Positions 55,252 through 64,000 of a stretch of DNA of 64,000 nt are shown here, in pieces (the first letter of the stretch is position 1; each line of letters opens with the position of its first letter). This DNA comes from Protula sp. h YS-2021 (taxonomy: Eukaryota; Annelida; Polychaeta; Sabellida; Serpulidae): NCBI GenBank assembly GCA_949752745.1, contig OX457026.1:72605091-72669090 (forward strand), written 5' to 3'. The position numbers and the translations under genes were made by a program. The notes under the pieces were generated by a model that searched no databases, was not told the origin of the DNA, and saw nothing but the letters and a program-made list of their open reading frames with translations.

Positions 55252-57060
55252 CAATTCGGCATAGGGACTTCTTGTGACGTTCAGTGCTGAATTGAAATTT
55301 CGTCACAGAAGTCATAATCTTTGCGACTGGTTGCTAGATTGCGCAAATTGCGTAATTATGGCGATGGTAAAATATTTAATTATTAGTGGGTATCCATCCC
55401 GACGGCTTCAGTCGCGAAACCATCTTTATTTATAAAAAATATTTAAAAAAATCTAATAGGAAAATTTTTTAAAGACAAGTTAAGTATAACAAACAAATTT
55501 TATTATGCACTCGAAAATGTAAGCAGTGGAAAAGGCTAACACGTCGTTTGAACGGATTCAAAGAACTGATTCATATGAAAAGATGGTTTACACGATGTTA
55601 TCCGATTATCTACTTCATCAGTAAGTATATATATTGTTCAAAGCCGCTAAATTTACATGATGGAATTATTTCAGCAGTAGCTTGTCTTTCATTGCAAGGA
55701 ACCACACTGTAAATAAGTGTGGAAGGCATTTCACTTTACAGCACAATTCTGTGTGTATCCCTGCGTTTACTATGAAATGTCATTCCGGTCAGCAGTTAAC
55801 ATGTTCATCAGTGAAATTATATATAAAACTTATTCTTTGTACCTATGCATAATATGCTAATTGGGAACTTTAGTTGATTGCAAGCACATAATTTTATAGC
55901 GTAATATTTATTTTTTTTCGCTATAACTTTGGACTGTTGAGGGGTGGGATATCAGAACAGCATAGTTTAACCAAAAAAACTACGAACTGACCGGCTCTCA
56001 TTCTATTCAGAAACCTGACGCATTGTTTGTTTCCTGCACACAACAGAGTAAATTCGATTTCATTTGGAAAATTTGCAAAATCCTTCTTTCCCCCATACCT
56101 GCACACACAAGCACACATAAAAACAGCTTCTGTTGAAAGAACAAAATAGAGATAATCGCTATCATAGAAGTTATGAAAAACCATCTGACCTTTAATCTGC
56201 ATCCCGGTAAAATTTAAAAAACTAAGTGAATAGAAAAACAGGATGATTACATGGAACATGATATTAACATTTTCAGACGTCATCAAATACGATTAGCAAA
56301 TGGTGAAGAGGGAAGTACAGGGAAATACATCGTGAAATCAAAATGTACAACCGCCTTGAATAGACACATTTCCTCTCGAACATGTTGCATTCCTCTTAGT
56401 ACATGTATATGTCTGATGCTTCTTGCTTCATTTAGACCCATTTTGAGTTTATTGAATTTAAATTCCATTATTTTTTATTGAATTGCCCAAAAGTTGTAGT
56501 TTTCCCCGTTTATACAAAGTATATTTCCACGGAAATTTAAAGAAACTCCTTCCTTCCAGTTATTTCGATTCAGATTATCTGTTTAAATAAAGACATTCAA
56601 CCACCTGAATTTTAAGTATGGTGGAGGCGCCTAGACCGTTGACTCTATCAATACCACACAAAAGACTCTCTTGAAGAAAATCTTCGTTAAATTCATATGC
56701 CTTTTTTTTTAATTATAATAGGCGAAACGGATGCATTTTCCAGCATTTGAATTTGTAACTAAAGGGTGTAACATTTTGAGTTGCAAATAGCCAGACTGAG
56801 GCGGACTGTACGCTTACTCATAAAATTGGCTAAAAAAGTTGAAGCTCTTTTTGTAGATAGATTATTATACGGCACGGTAATTAAATGGATTAAACTTGCC
56901 ATCGTCCCCATGGACGTCCCCAAGTAGTTTTTAAACACCATAGTCCATCCCCCTAGCTCCCGTGTCCAGAGCTGCCTCATGAAACAAGAATATATTTTTT
57001 ATAAGATAGGAAAGGAATAGTTGGCAGTTTTTTAAAAGAGGTTTTTTAATGGAACTGCCA
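54600..57060. other. Spacer without recognised genes
   Basis: Short overlapping frames only. Contains the (AAT)n microsatellite at 55,200-55,248. Confidence 0.6.
55200..55248. repeat. (AAT)n microsatellite
   Basis: About 16 uninterrupted taataataa units. Confidence 0.95.
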
Positions 57061-57065
57061 GTTTT

Positions 57066-57104
57066 TTGTTTGTTTGTTTGTTTGTTTGTTTTTTTTTTTT
57101 TTTG
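57066..57104. repeat. (GTTT)n and poly-T tract
   Basis: gtttgtttgtttgtttgttt followed by a long T-run. Confidence 0.9.
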
Positions 57105-57308
57105 GTGGGGAGGGGGAGGGTCTACGTCTGTGCAATATCACCGGTCAGGCATGCAGTAACCATGTTCCACATTGTAGTTCTGGGACCTGCAATTACCGCA
57201 ATGTGCGAGAAGTGACAGAAGCCCCCCCCCCCCCCCCCCGCCCCGGGCAGAAGACCCCTCCCTTTCCGAAGTAAGAGTAATGAATATCAACTGCAATTGT
57301 CGAATCCC

Positions 57309-57810
57309 GGTCATCTGCCCCCCCGGTCAACTGCCCCCCCTGTCATCTGCCCCCCCTTTTTTGCAACCCGGTCGACTGCCCCCCCCCCCCCTTCAAAGTG
57401 GAGGGATGGTCGCTTGTCCCCTCCATATACTATTTTTTCTTGGTTTCTTGGCTTACAAAGATACAATAAACAAAATTATATTTATTTTATTGGATGTTTT
57501 GCACCTCGGTAAATTGCAATTCACCAATAGGAAACTAGTTGCAATTAGAATTGCAATTAGTTTACGGATCAGTCTCTCCTAAGATCAATATTGATGAATA
57601 GATCAATGAAGATCAATCGTTTCAGATACGAAGTAGACGGGGACATCACTATTGCCTAATTTAAAAAAAAAATTTTTTTCTACTAAAAAAAGGAGGGGGA
57701 GAAGTGACGACCCCGTCAAATTGCAGGAGGGGGGGGGGGCAGTCGACCGGGTTGCAAAAAAAGGGGGGCAGTTGACTGGGGGGACAGTTGACCGGGGGGC
57801 AGAAGACCGT
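57309..57810. mobile_element. ~500-bp element with C-rich/G-rich terminal inverted repeats
   Basis: The left arm (57,309-57,391: GGTCATCTGCCCCCCCGGTC, tttttgcaacccggtcgactg then poly-C) is the reverse complement of the right arm (57,729-57,810). The interior is AT-rich with no coding capacity. Flanking caattgtc occurs on the left at about 57,294 and on the right at about 57,818. Confidence 0.8.
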
Positions 57811-58299
57811 TTACCGCAATTGTCATTAAGACTGGTGATTGCAATTTAAATAAGTTGAAATAACACAATTGAAAAATTATTAGGTCCCAACCCTTCGGAT
57901 TGGGGCCTATAGGTCTGTCCGTCATCGCTTTATACCCCTATGAATTTGGGGCCTGCTTGGGGCCTGCTTGTGTTTCACAAATACTTATTTCTTATATATA
58001 AGTCAACAAACATAACAAAAATACTTCCAAACTGCCCAATCAGTGTCTCGGTCAGGCTCTTCTCGCCAAATGCTGGGGCACGGCACAGCGTCCTTAGGCG
58101 ATCTTGGAGCTGGAGCGTCACATCTTGTCGACTGCGCTTGCCTGTCAGTCAATTGTAATTACGAAATGCAATTGTGGTTCAATGAGGCACATTGCAATTA
58201 CCGGAGAGCAGTCATGTGTGTGGTGACCACCATAAAAGAACATCAGAAGATACGAATGAATTAAAATGAAAAAAAAAACATAGAGAGGGAAACTCGGAT

Positions 58300-58475
58300 T
58301 CAGGTGTGGGGGGGGGGGGGGGGTTGGCCCAGTATTACAGAGTGGATGGGCTTCTGTCCGGGGTGGGGTGGGGATGGGGTTTGCCCTAGTGTTGCAAGAT
58401 GGGTGGGACTTCAGTCCGGGGGTAGGGGCTTTTGTCCAGGAGTGGGGGTGGGGGGCTTCTGTCCATTTACTGAGC
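58300..58475. repeat. Degenerate G-rich tandem repeat
   Basis: Four or five units of gg.cttctgtccggggtgggg..., related in sequence to the ends of the 57.3-57.8 kb element. Confidence 0.7.
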
Positions 58476-58479
58476 AGTT

Positions 58480-59590
58480 GAATTTAGCATCCGCCTTGCT
58501 GTCATACTAGCTATACGTGAATCGCTTTCCGGGCCAATAGTTTTAAAATCATAATGTTTTTAAATCCGAAAGTTATTCTGTGTCGATCAATGCATGCTTC
58601 AAACGGAGACCGAAAAAATCGGGTAAAAAAACAGGCCAAGAACCACCATTTTAGACATCTTTATTTTATTTATTTTAATTTCTCAAAATACTCAATAAAT
58701 AGCTACTGCGACTTTGGATCTTCATGGAAGTCACGTTAGATCCAGTTTAAAGTACGGGCTTTCACAGTTTTATGAGATAATTGCCTCAAATCGTACAGTT
58801 CAGGAGATGTGCGGAAACCAAAAAATATATAATGAAAAATTTAATCTTGTGACCACATTTAAGTTGGCAGACCAGAACATATTTGCATACCTATCTATAC
58901 TGCAAACGTGATCTTTCTAGCTTTAATGGTTGCAGGAAAATATGAAATCACTTTTAGACACCTTTGTTGCTTTTATATCGGTGGAAAACAATAAAGTGGA
59001 GCGGAGTTCCGTCGTGACCGCGGAGAGATTAATAAAACCACAATAAAATACAGTAAAAATAAGCCAGCACAGCATAAAGATGAAACTAAGATACTAGTAT
59101 AAATTTTTGTGTCAAGTTTCTTTCTTTCTTTGTCCTTTTTTTATTTATTTATTATTATTATTTTTGCCATCGTTGATAATGTTTTTAGATTTTAGTGCAG
59201 GTGAGATTTGAATATCAGGTTAGGACTCATGAATAGCAGGGGGGCAGCTATTTGGGGAGTAGATTTTCCTTCAAGTCATGCAAACCAACTTCCATAGAAA
59301 TTGCGACTGGCTCACACTAGTTCTGTGGGCCACCTTTTACATTTTGGCTATCTTTTATGCTTAGGAGAGTGTTTTACTTGTTAACAAGGCTGTCATTGTA
59401 AGATTTATAGATATGACGTCTACTGAAGGTTATAACAGGAAGCTGGGAATATAAAAGAAAAATAATACGTCCAACGAAGCACATGTATTGTCGCGTTGTT
59501 GTTTAACAGCCAACCTCTTCAGCGGATCGTTCTGTTGCATATAACACCTTTTTACTCCGCAGACCCATTGGGGATTCTGCGAAAATAGTA
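58480..59590. other. Spacer without recognised genes
   Basis: AT-rich, short frames only, between the G-rich repeat and the retrotransposon's 3' end. Confidence 0.6.
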
Positions 59591-59593
59591 CTT

Positions 59594-59759
59594 ATTAAAC
59601 CATTGGTTTTAAATATATAGCGTGCCCATGCAGTCCTTGTAGCGTCTCTAGCCTTGAGAACCTTACAAATACAAACAACGGGCTGGGATAAATTGATTTT
59701 ATTTCATATAAAATCGTACTCAGTTAAAACGATTTACATTACATTAGTTTGATATGTCT
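59594..59759 (-). repeat. Split direct repeat B2 (3' end of the element)
   Basis: 166 bp copy of B1 and the outer end of the element. Confidence 0.9.
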
Positions 59760-59861
59760 ACACACAGCTACATGTACGGAAATACATCTATAATTATTTA
59801 GAAACAGCGAGCATATAGTTTATTTAGATACGTGAACAGCAATGGGGTGGGGTGGGGAGGG

Positions 59862-60218
59862 GTAAAATTTTGAAATTTGAGAGCAATATTTTTTGTGTTA
59901 ACGCAAGCGCAGCTAACAAAGTTCTGAATTAATTGCTCTGAGCAGAAAGTGGGGGAGGCCGGTGCTGTTCTGTAATTGGCCAATAAGGTTTGAGGTATGT
60001 GTGTGTAGAGGAGGGGTAAGGAAGACTCCCGTCGCCGTGGAGTCTAGAATACCGGAGTAATTTTGATAGGTATCTCAAGAGCAAATATAAAAGTGACACA
60101 ACTGCCGCCACTAAGTCTAAGACAGAGCACGGGGAGTAAATATTATGCAAGACTCAATGGAAAGACATCAGTTGCGATAACACCTGCTTAAACAAAATTA
60201 ACAATCTTAATTTTCCAT
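59862..60218 (-). repeat. Split direct repeat A2
   Basis: 357 bp, from gtaaaattttgaaatttgag to cttaattttccat, directly abutting B1. Confidence 0.9.
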
Positions 60219-60381
60219 TAAACCATTGGTTTTAAATATATAGCGTGCCCATGCAGTCCTTGTAGCGTCTCTAGCCTTGAGAACCTTACAAATACAAACA
60301 ACGGGTTGGGATAAATTGATTTTATTTCATATAAAATCGTACTCAGTTAAAACGATTTACATTACAATAGTTTGATATGTC
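60217..60381 (-). repeat. Split direct repeat B1
   Basis: 165 bp from attaaaccattggttttaaa to tttgatatgtc, about 98-99% identical to B2 (differences at gggT/Ctggg and acaA/Ttag). Confidence 0.9.
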
Positions 60382-60463
60382 CAAAGAAGTCCCAACCCGT
60401 TGAAGTAGAAGTAATCACGGTGTTGTATATGATAAAATGTCAGACAGTGAGACAGTCTTGTGT

Positions 60464-60532
60464 GATCCTCCGTTGCTCGGGGGTATGCCGCTCGACTATG
60501 AAGCATGAGGTTCCGGGTTCGAAACGGACCGC
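60464..60532 (+). ncRNA. Second, related tRNA-like sequence
   Basis: tgctcgggggta (A-box-like), ctcgactatgaagc and ggttccgggttcgaaac (B box). It shares ctcgac.atgaagc with the copy at 60,666, so the two are related tRNA-derived heads 200 bp apart. Confidence 0.5.
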
Positions 60533-60665
60533 TGTACTAAAGAAATGTAATTGCAATTACCAAGAACACAAAGAATAAATTAACTACCCTTGAAATTTTA
60601 ATAATCTCAGTTTTGTAGGATCCACTTAATACAAAAAACATAAGCCAGTCACCACAGTGTTAATA

Positions 60666-60740
60666 TCCGGATTGGTCTAGTGGTTAACAACCTCGACCAT
60701 GAAGCGGGAGATCCGGGTTCGAGCCCGGAGGTCGGCGATG
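60666..60740 (+). ncRNA. tRNA-like (SINE head or tRNA pseudogene) with Pol III-type terminator
   Basis: Contains an A-box-like tggtctagtggtt and a B box gggttcgagcc within a perfect T-arm (ccggg-ttcgag-cccgg). The acceptor and anticodon stems do not pair well, so it is not a working tRNA. A T-rich run (tttttttcttttttg) follows at 60,741, as at a Pol III stop. Confidence 0.6.
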
Positions 60741-60754
60741 ATTTTTTTCTTTTT

Positions 60755-60876
60755 TGTGGCTTGATCGTGCGAGCCAGGAATGCCACAAAACGGGCCAGTG
60801 TGATGTGCTGAGCGGGAACTGGTTTGTATCCGAAATACGTACAGAAACTCGCTATCCAATATGGCTTCTTGCTCGA
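60755..60876 (-). pseudogene. Truncated tyrosine recombinase N-terminus
   Basis: Directly after the RT-RNase H stop, in the same frame, about 40 codons read KKPYWIASFCTYFGYKPVPA then THLARFVAFLART-like sequence, resembling the helical core-binding start of a retrotransposon recombinase. It ends at a purine/poly-T tract next to a tRNA-like sequence, and no catalytic domain follows. Confidence 0.6.
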
Positions 60877-62481
60877 TCACTCCTGCAATAGTACCTCACG
60901 CGAATGAGCAGACATATGATTGAAAAAATCAGCTAAAGGTACTCTGTGAGCTAGGTAGGTAGCCATTGGCAACATGTGAAGTCTACTAATTGAATCAGCC
61001 ACCTTATTATTTCTAGAATGAATGAATTGTGCACAAATTTTGCCGTTATACAAAGCACAAGTAACTAAAATATCCCTGAATAAATCACAGCCCACGGTAT
61101 TGCGAATAGATCCGTGGTTAATCGAGTGAAGTACAGTCATGTTGTCAGTGCGTAGTGTAATTACACTGTTCCGGTACAGCGGTACCCATCTTTTTATAGC
61201 TAGCGTAGCAGCAGCGAGTTCCTTAATATTAATATGCGAGTTTGCCAGCATTGGGAAGTCTTTTTTCCAGTGTGTATAAAACCAATCGCTTATGGAAGCG
61301 TTGGCGATGAGGGCGGCGCCACACCCTTGCGAGCAAGCGTCTGTGACAATATATGCAGCTTCGGGCTCAACTTTCCGCAAAAAGAAAGACGTACCGTTGA
61401 AGTGGGTGCATAAATTTGTGATAGTGCGTAACGTTTTCTGGAGATCACATGATATGCGCGTGCGATGGTGAGGACGTTTTAATGCTGACATAGCTTCGAT
61501 TAAACGCCTCAGTGCAGGCCTCACAGAGTGAATCACTGAAGCTACCCAATTTAACCGTCCGACTAATACTTGTAAATCATGTTTCGACGCTTTTCGGTGC
61601 GAGAAATCCCAGGTTGTACGCGTGTCAATAATATCCGTAAGTTTTTGTTCCGGAATAGAAATCTGACCTTTCCGCGTGTCAATTTGTGTGCCCAGGAATG
61701 TTAACTTTTGTGCTGGACCGACACATTTTTCCCAGCTAATAGTGAAACCGAGGTGTTGCAACAGATCTATTAGCGTATCCATGGCTATTGTGCACTCTTG
61801 GTAGGTAGGTGCACTAACGAAAAAATCGTCAATTAGACAGATAGAGGCGGCAATACCACGACGATGTAGCATACGAACGACACTTTGGGAAATGTGGTGA
61901 AAAGTACCCACGCTTAGTGAGGCACCGAATGGCAAACGTGTGTCAATCATGTATGTATAGTGTTTGTCCCCCTCAAAGCGCCATTTTAAGCCAGTAGCCC
62001 TATGCGTATCAATACTTACTGGAGCGTGTCTGTATGCGCTCTTTAAATCAACTTTCGCCATGTACCAGTTTTTATCTACCAAGTTAACAGCTGTGTCGAC
62101 GGTCACAAACTTGTGTTAGTTCGAAATCGCATAATCATTTACATTAAACCCCTCTGGTTGTGAGCAGTCATGGATTAGGCGTACAGAACCATCATCTTTA
62201 GGAACACAGGATAAAGGACTTACTATTGCTGGTTTATGTTGCACTTTTACGTAGCGTCCGAGTTCGAGTTCTTTGCGTATTTGCTTTTCTACCTCGCATC
62301 GATACGTTATTTCTGCGTTTTTAATGTTTGGACGTTCTACCTCAGCCAGTGGGGTGTTTGGGGTTATAATGTCAAAACCACATTTCAGACCGTTTACCAA
62401 GAATTCATAATCGGAGTCCGTTTCGAGTTCACAACACCATAAGTCGAGGTTATCTGTCAGTGGGCTAGAGACGCTTAATTC
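60877..62481 (-). pseudogene. Reverse transcriptase-RNase H with one in-frame TAA
   Basis: One frame from just after the gag stop to TGA at 60,877, broken only by TAA at 62,116-62,118. N-terminal part: VSPLSCVPKDDGSVRLIHDC. Then AKVDLKSAYRHAPV (motif A Asp), RLPFGASLSVGTF and CLIDDFFVSAP (catalytic Asp pair), with the FLGTQID region. RNase H: YIVTDACSQGCGAAL, INIKELAAATLAIKRW, TLRTDNMTVLHS and SRNNKVADSISRL carry the acidic residues. RNase H of this type follows RT directly in DIRS/Ngaro elements. All catalytic residues are present; the stop is the main lesion. Confidence 0.85.
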
Positions 62482-62931
62482 TCAGTGACGCCATTGTGGG
62501 TGTGGCTTATGGCATCCGGGCATAATACATACATGCGAAAATTTACAGTTTACTCTTCTGCACCCAAATTGCGTTTGGTAGCTGCGGCAAATTTCCACGC
62601 CCGTTTTGGGGTCCGCTGGGGCGTGTGCGCGGGGTTTACGTGCGTTCTCTGGTGCAGATTTGTGACTGGTTTCTCTATTTCCCCTATGCAATCTGTCGGA
62701 AGACAGATATTTAAGACCCAGGTGGAACGAATCCTCTCCCGATCTTAGCTGCCCTGCTGATTGTTGCAGTCTGTATTCCTGATCGAACAGCATTACCCGT
62801 TCGCGATCGTAGCTTTGTAGATACTCGCCGATATTAATCTGGTAGGTTAGGTAACCACTGATTGCTGCTGGAGTGCATGGCAGCTGTCCGGTCCTTAACA
62901 GTTCACCGAGAATTCTTGTTGAGCCAACCAT
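62482..62931 (-). pseudogene. Gag-like C-terminal segment with CCCH zinc finger
   Basis: 149 codons. Starts MVGSTRILGELLRTGQLPCT and ends with CRSYQTQFGCRRVNCKFSHV, a C-x8-C-x5-C-x3-H finger, then CIMPGCHKPHPQ. Such a finger near the gag C-terminus fits tyrosine-recombinase retrotransposons. The single TGA at 62,482-62,484 separates it from RT in the same frame. Confidence 0.65.
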
Positions 62932-63006
62932 ATACTGGGGTACCGAAGTATCGGCCGGTTTGGGTTTATTTTGCCGCGGCGTTGTGATAATTTTTGCATT
63001 ACCGAG

Positions 63007-63206
63007 TTAAATGCACTCTTCTTCTCTCGGCTGGATTATAAGCCCACAAAAATCTTGGACTAGTAAACTTATGTCCGTACCTGAGTGACGCCCGTCTAGC
63101 CAAGGGTCACGAGCAGGAGTGTCAGTTTCCACCAGTAGATTGTCAGCTTCGCGCACGGATTTTAAGAGGTCACTGATATTTGTACCTCTAATACCTCTAA
63201 CAGTTA
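63007..63206 (-). pseudogene. Gag-like middle segment in a shifted frame
   Basis: Open frame TVRGIRGTNISDLLKSVREA to PREEEC, ending in TAA at 63,007-63,009. It contains DNLLVETDTPARDPWLDGRH and DISLLVQDFCGLIIQPR. No ATG; it continues the preceding frame only through a frameshift. Confidence 0.5.
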
Positions 63207-63487
63207 TTCACTGTTGGAACAGCCGTATCGACAGGTGCGAGTTGGGGAGGAGCATTCGTCGACTGCTTTTGTAGCCCTTCAATGGCTGCAGTTAACTGTA
63301 TGGATTGCCCAGGGGATAGTTTCAGTTTTGTGACTGTGTTCTCATCTACTTTTGCGAGTATGTCCAAATGGTCTATTTCGGCTGTAACTAGCTTTTCTAT
63401 GGTTGCCGGTTTAACCCTGTAATCCTCAAGGTATTTCCTAAATTCTTCCAATTCAGCCATTGCACTATCCACTTTGACCACACACAA
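63197..63487 (-). pseudogene. Gag-like ORF, N-terminal part (SAM-like helical domain)
   Basis: 96 codons. EFRKYLEDYRVKPATIEKLV, then AEIDHLDILAKVDE and KLKLSPGQSIQLTAAI look like a SAM/helical domain (the 'LKLSPGQSIQL' helix). The frame stops at 63,197, and coding resumes in another frame at once. Confidence 0.55.
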
Positions 63488-63607
63488 ATAATCCTAACTG
63501 TCTTCTATTAATTTAAAATACTAGTTTTTAAACACGAAGAAAAAACTGTTTATGTCATATTATTCTATCCATTTTTCTTTCAAGTTTTTATAATAGGTTT
63601 TTTAACT

Positions 63608-63964
63608 GTAAAATTTTGAAATTTGAGAGCAATATTTTTTGTGTTAACGCAAGCGCAGCTAGCAAAGTTCTGAATTAATTGCTCTGAGCAGAAAGTGGGG
63701 GAGGCCGGTGCTGTTCTGTAATTGGCCAATAAGGTTTGAAGTATGTGTGTGTAGAGGAGGGGTAAGGAAGACTCCCGTCGCCGTGGAGTCTAGAATACCG
63801 GAGTAATTTTGATAGGTATCTCAAGAGCAAATATAAAAGTGACACAACTGCCGCCCCTAAGTCTAAGACAGAGCACGGGGAGTAAATATTATGCAAGAAT
63901 CAATGGAAAGACATATGTTGCGATAACACTTGTTTAAACAAAATTAACAATCTTAATTTTCCAT
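63608..63964 (-). repeat. Split direct repeat A1 (5' end of the element)
   Basis: 357 bp matching A2 with only a handful of differences (for example agctaGcaaag, gccCctaagtc, catatgttgcg). It contains gtaattggccaataagg, a CCAAT-like box, and a TATA-like aaatataaaag on the plus strand. Confidence 0.9.
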
Positions 63965-64000
63965 AAAAAAGAGGAACTTATTTTTAAAATACATTCAGCA

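Larger units (their letters stand above)
59594..63964 (-). mobile_element. Ngaro-like tyrosine-recombinase retrotransposon with split direct repeats
   Basis: On the minus strand the order is A1 (63,964-63,608), gag, RT-RNase H, truncated recombinase, B1 (60,381-60,217), A2 (60,218-59,862), a 102-bp spacer, B2 (59,759-59,594). The A1...B1-A2-B2 layout is diagnostic of Ngaro-type elements, which integrate by a tyrosine recombinase instead of a DDE integrase. A1 and A2 are both 357 bp and nearly identical, so the insertion is fairly young, yet the coding part has several in-frame stops and the recombinase is lost. Confidence 0.85.

Noticed and set aside
57280..57582. Proline-rich 100-codon frame
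   Set aside because: Translation of poly-C tracts in the inverted-repeat element.
60666..60740. Functional tRNA gene
   Set aside because: The T-arm is perfect but the acceptor stem and anticodon arm do not pair.
62236..62748. Plus-strand frames of 68 and 87 codons
   Set aside because: Shadows of the minus-strand gag and RT frames.

Overview
The window is nuclear DNA of an animal. Its main gene is split into 23 small exons with GT-AG introns, the intergenic DNA is AT-rich, and most of the rest is minisatellites, MITE-like hairpins and decayed transposons of types common in invertebrates (Polinton/Maverick, tyrosine-recombinase retrotransposons, PIF/Harbinger). A marine invertebrate such as a mollusc or other lophotrochozoan fits the repeat landscape, but the sequence does not settle the phylum. 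Almost all short open frames are chance frames in repeats or introns.

Layout: (1) 0.8-11.7 kb, minus strand: an unrecognised multi-exon gene found from splice signals and matching phases, with a clean ATG exon at 11,639-11,734 and its 3' end beyond the left edge. One of its 5' splice sites has been amplified into a 23-bp minisatellite (2.40-2.67 kb). Its introns hold a 60-bp minisatellite, several degenerate tandem arrays, a large inverted-repeat pair (8.4-11.5 kb) and a TA-target MITE. (2) 13-16 kb: probable relic of a DIRS-like retrotransposon. (3) 17.4-18.7 kb: PIF/Harbinger relic. (4) 20.6-29.6 kb: a heavily mutated Polinton (Maverick), with DNA polymerase B on the plus strand and integrase, packaging ATPase, a small basic protein, major capsid protein and maturation protease on the minus strand. 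(5) 30.5-50.3 kb, plus strand: a complete ABCD3 (PMP70) gene, 23 exons, 662 codons plus stop. Its 7.3-kb first intron is full of MITEs, hairpins and a 180-bp satellite. (6) 50.3-59.6 kb: no gene seen; microsatellites, a poly-C/poly-G inverted-repeat element and dispersed repeats. (7) 59.6-64.0 kb, minus strand: an almost full-length Ngaro-like retrotransposon with the diagnostic A1...B1-A2-B2 split direct repeats, gag, RT and RNase H, whose tyrosine recombinase is cut off where two tRNA-like sequences now sit.

Only two host genes can be defended: ABCD3, a peroxisomal half-ABC transporter, and the unknown minus-strand gene. No functional link between them is implied. The relics show the locus has been hit repeatedly by at least four classes of mobile DNA, none of which now appears able to encode its full protein set.
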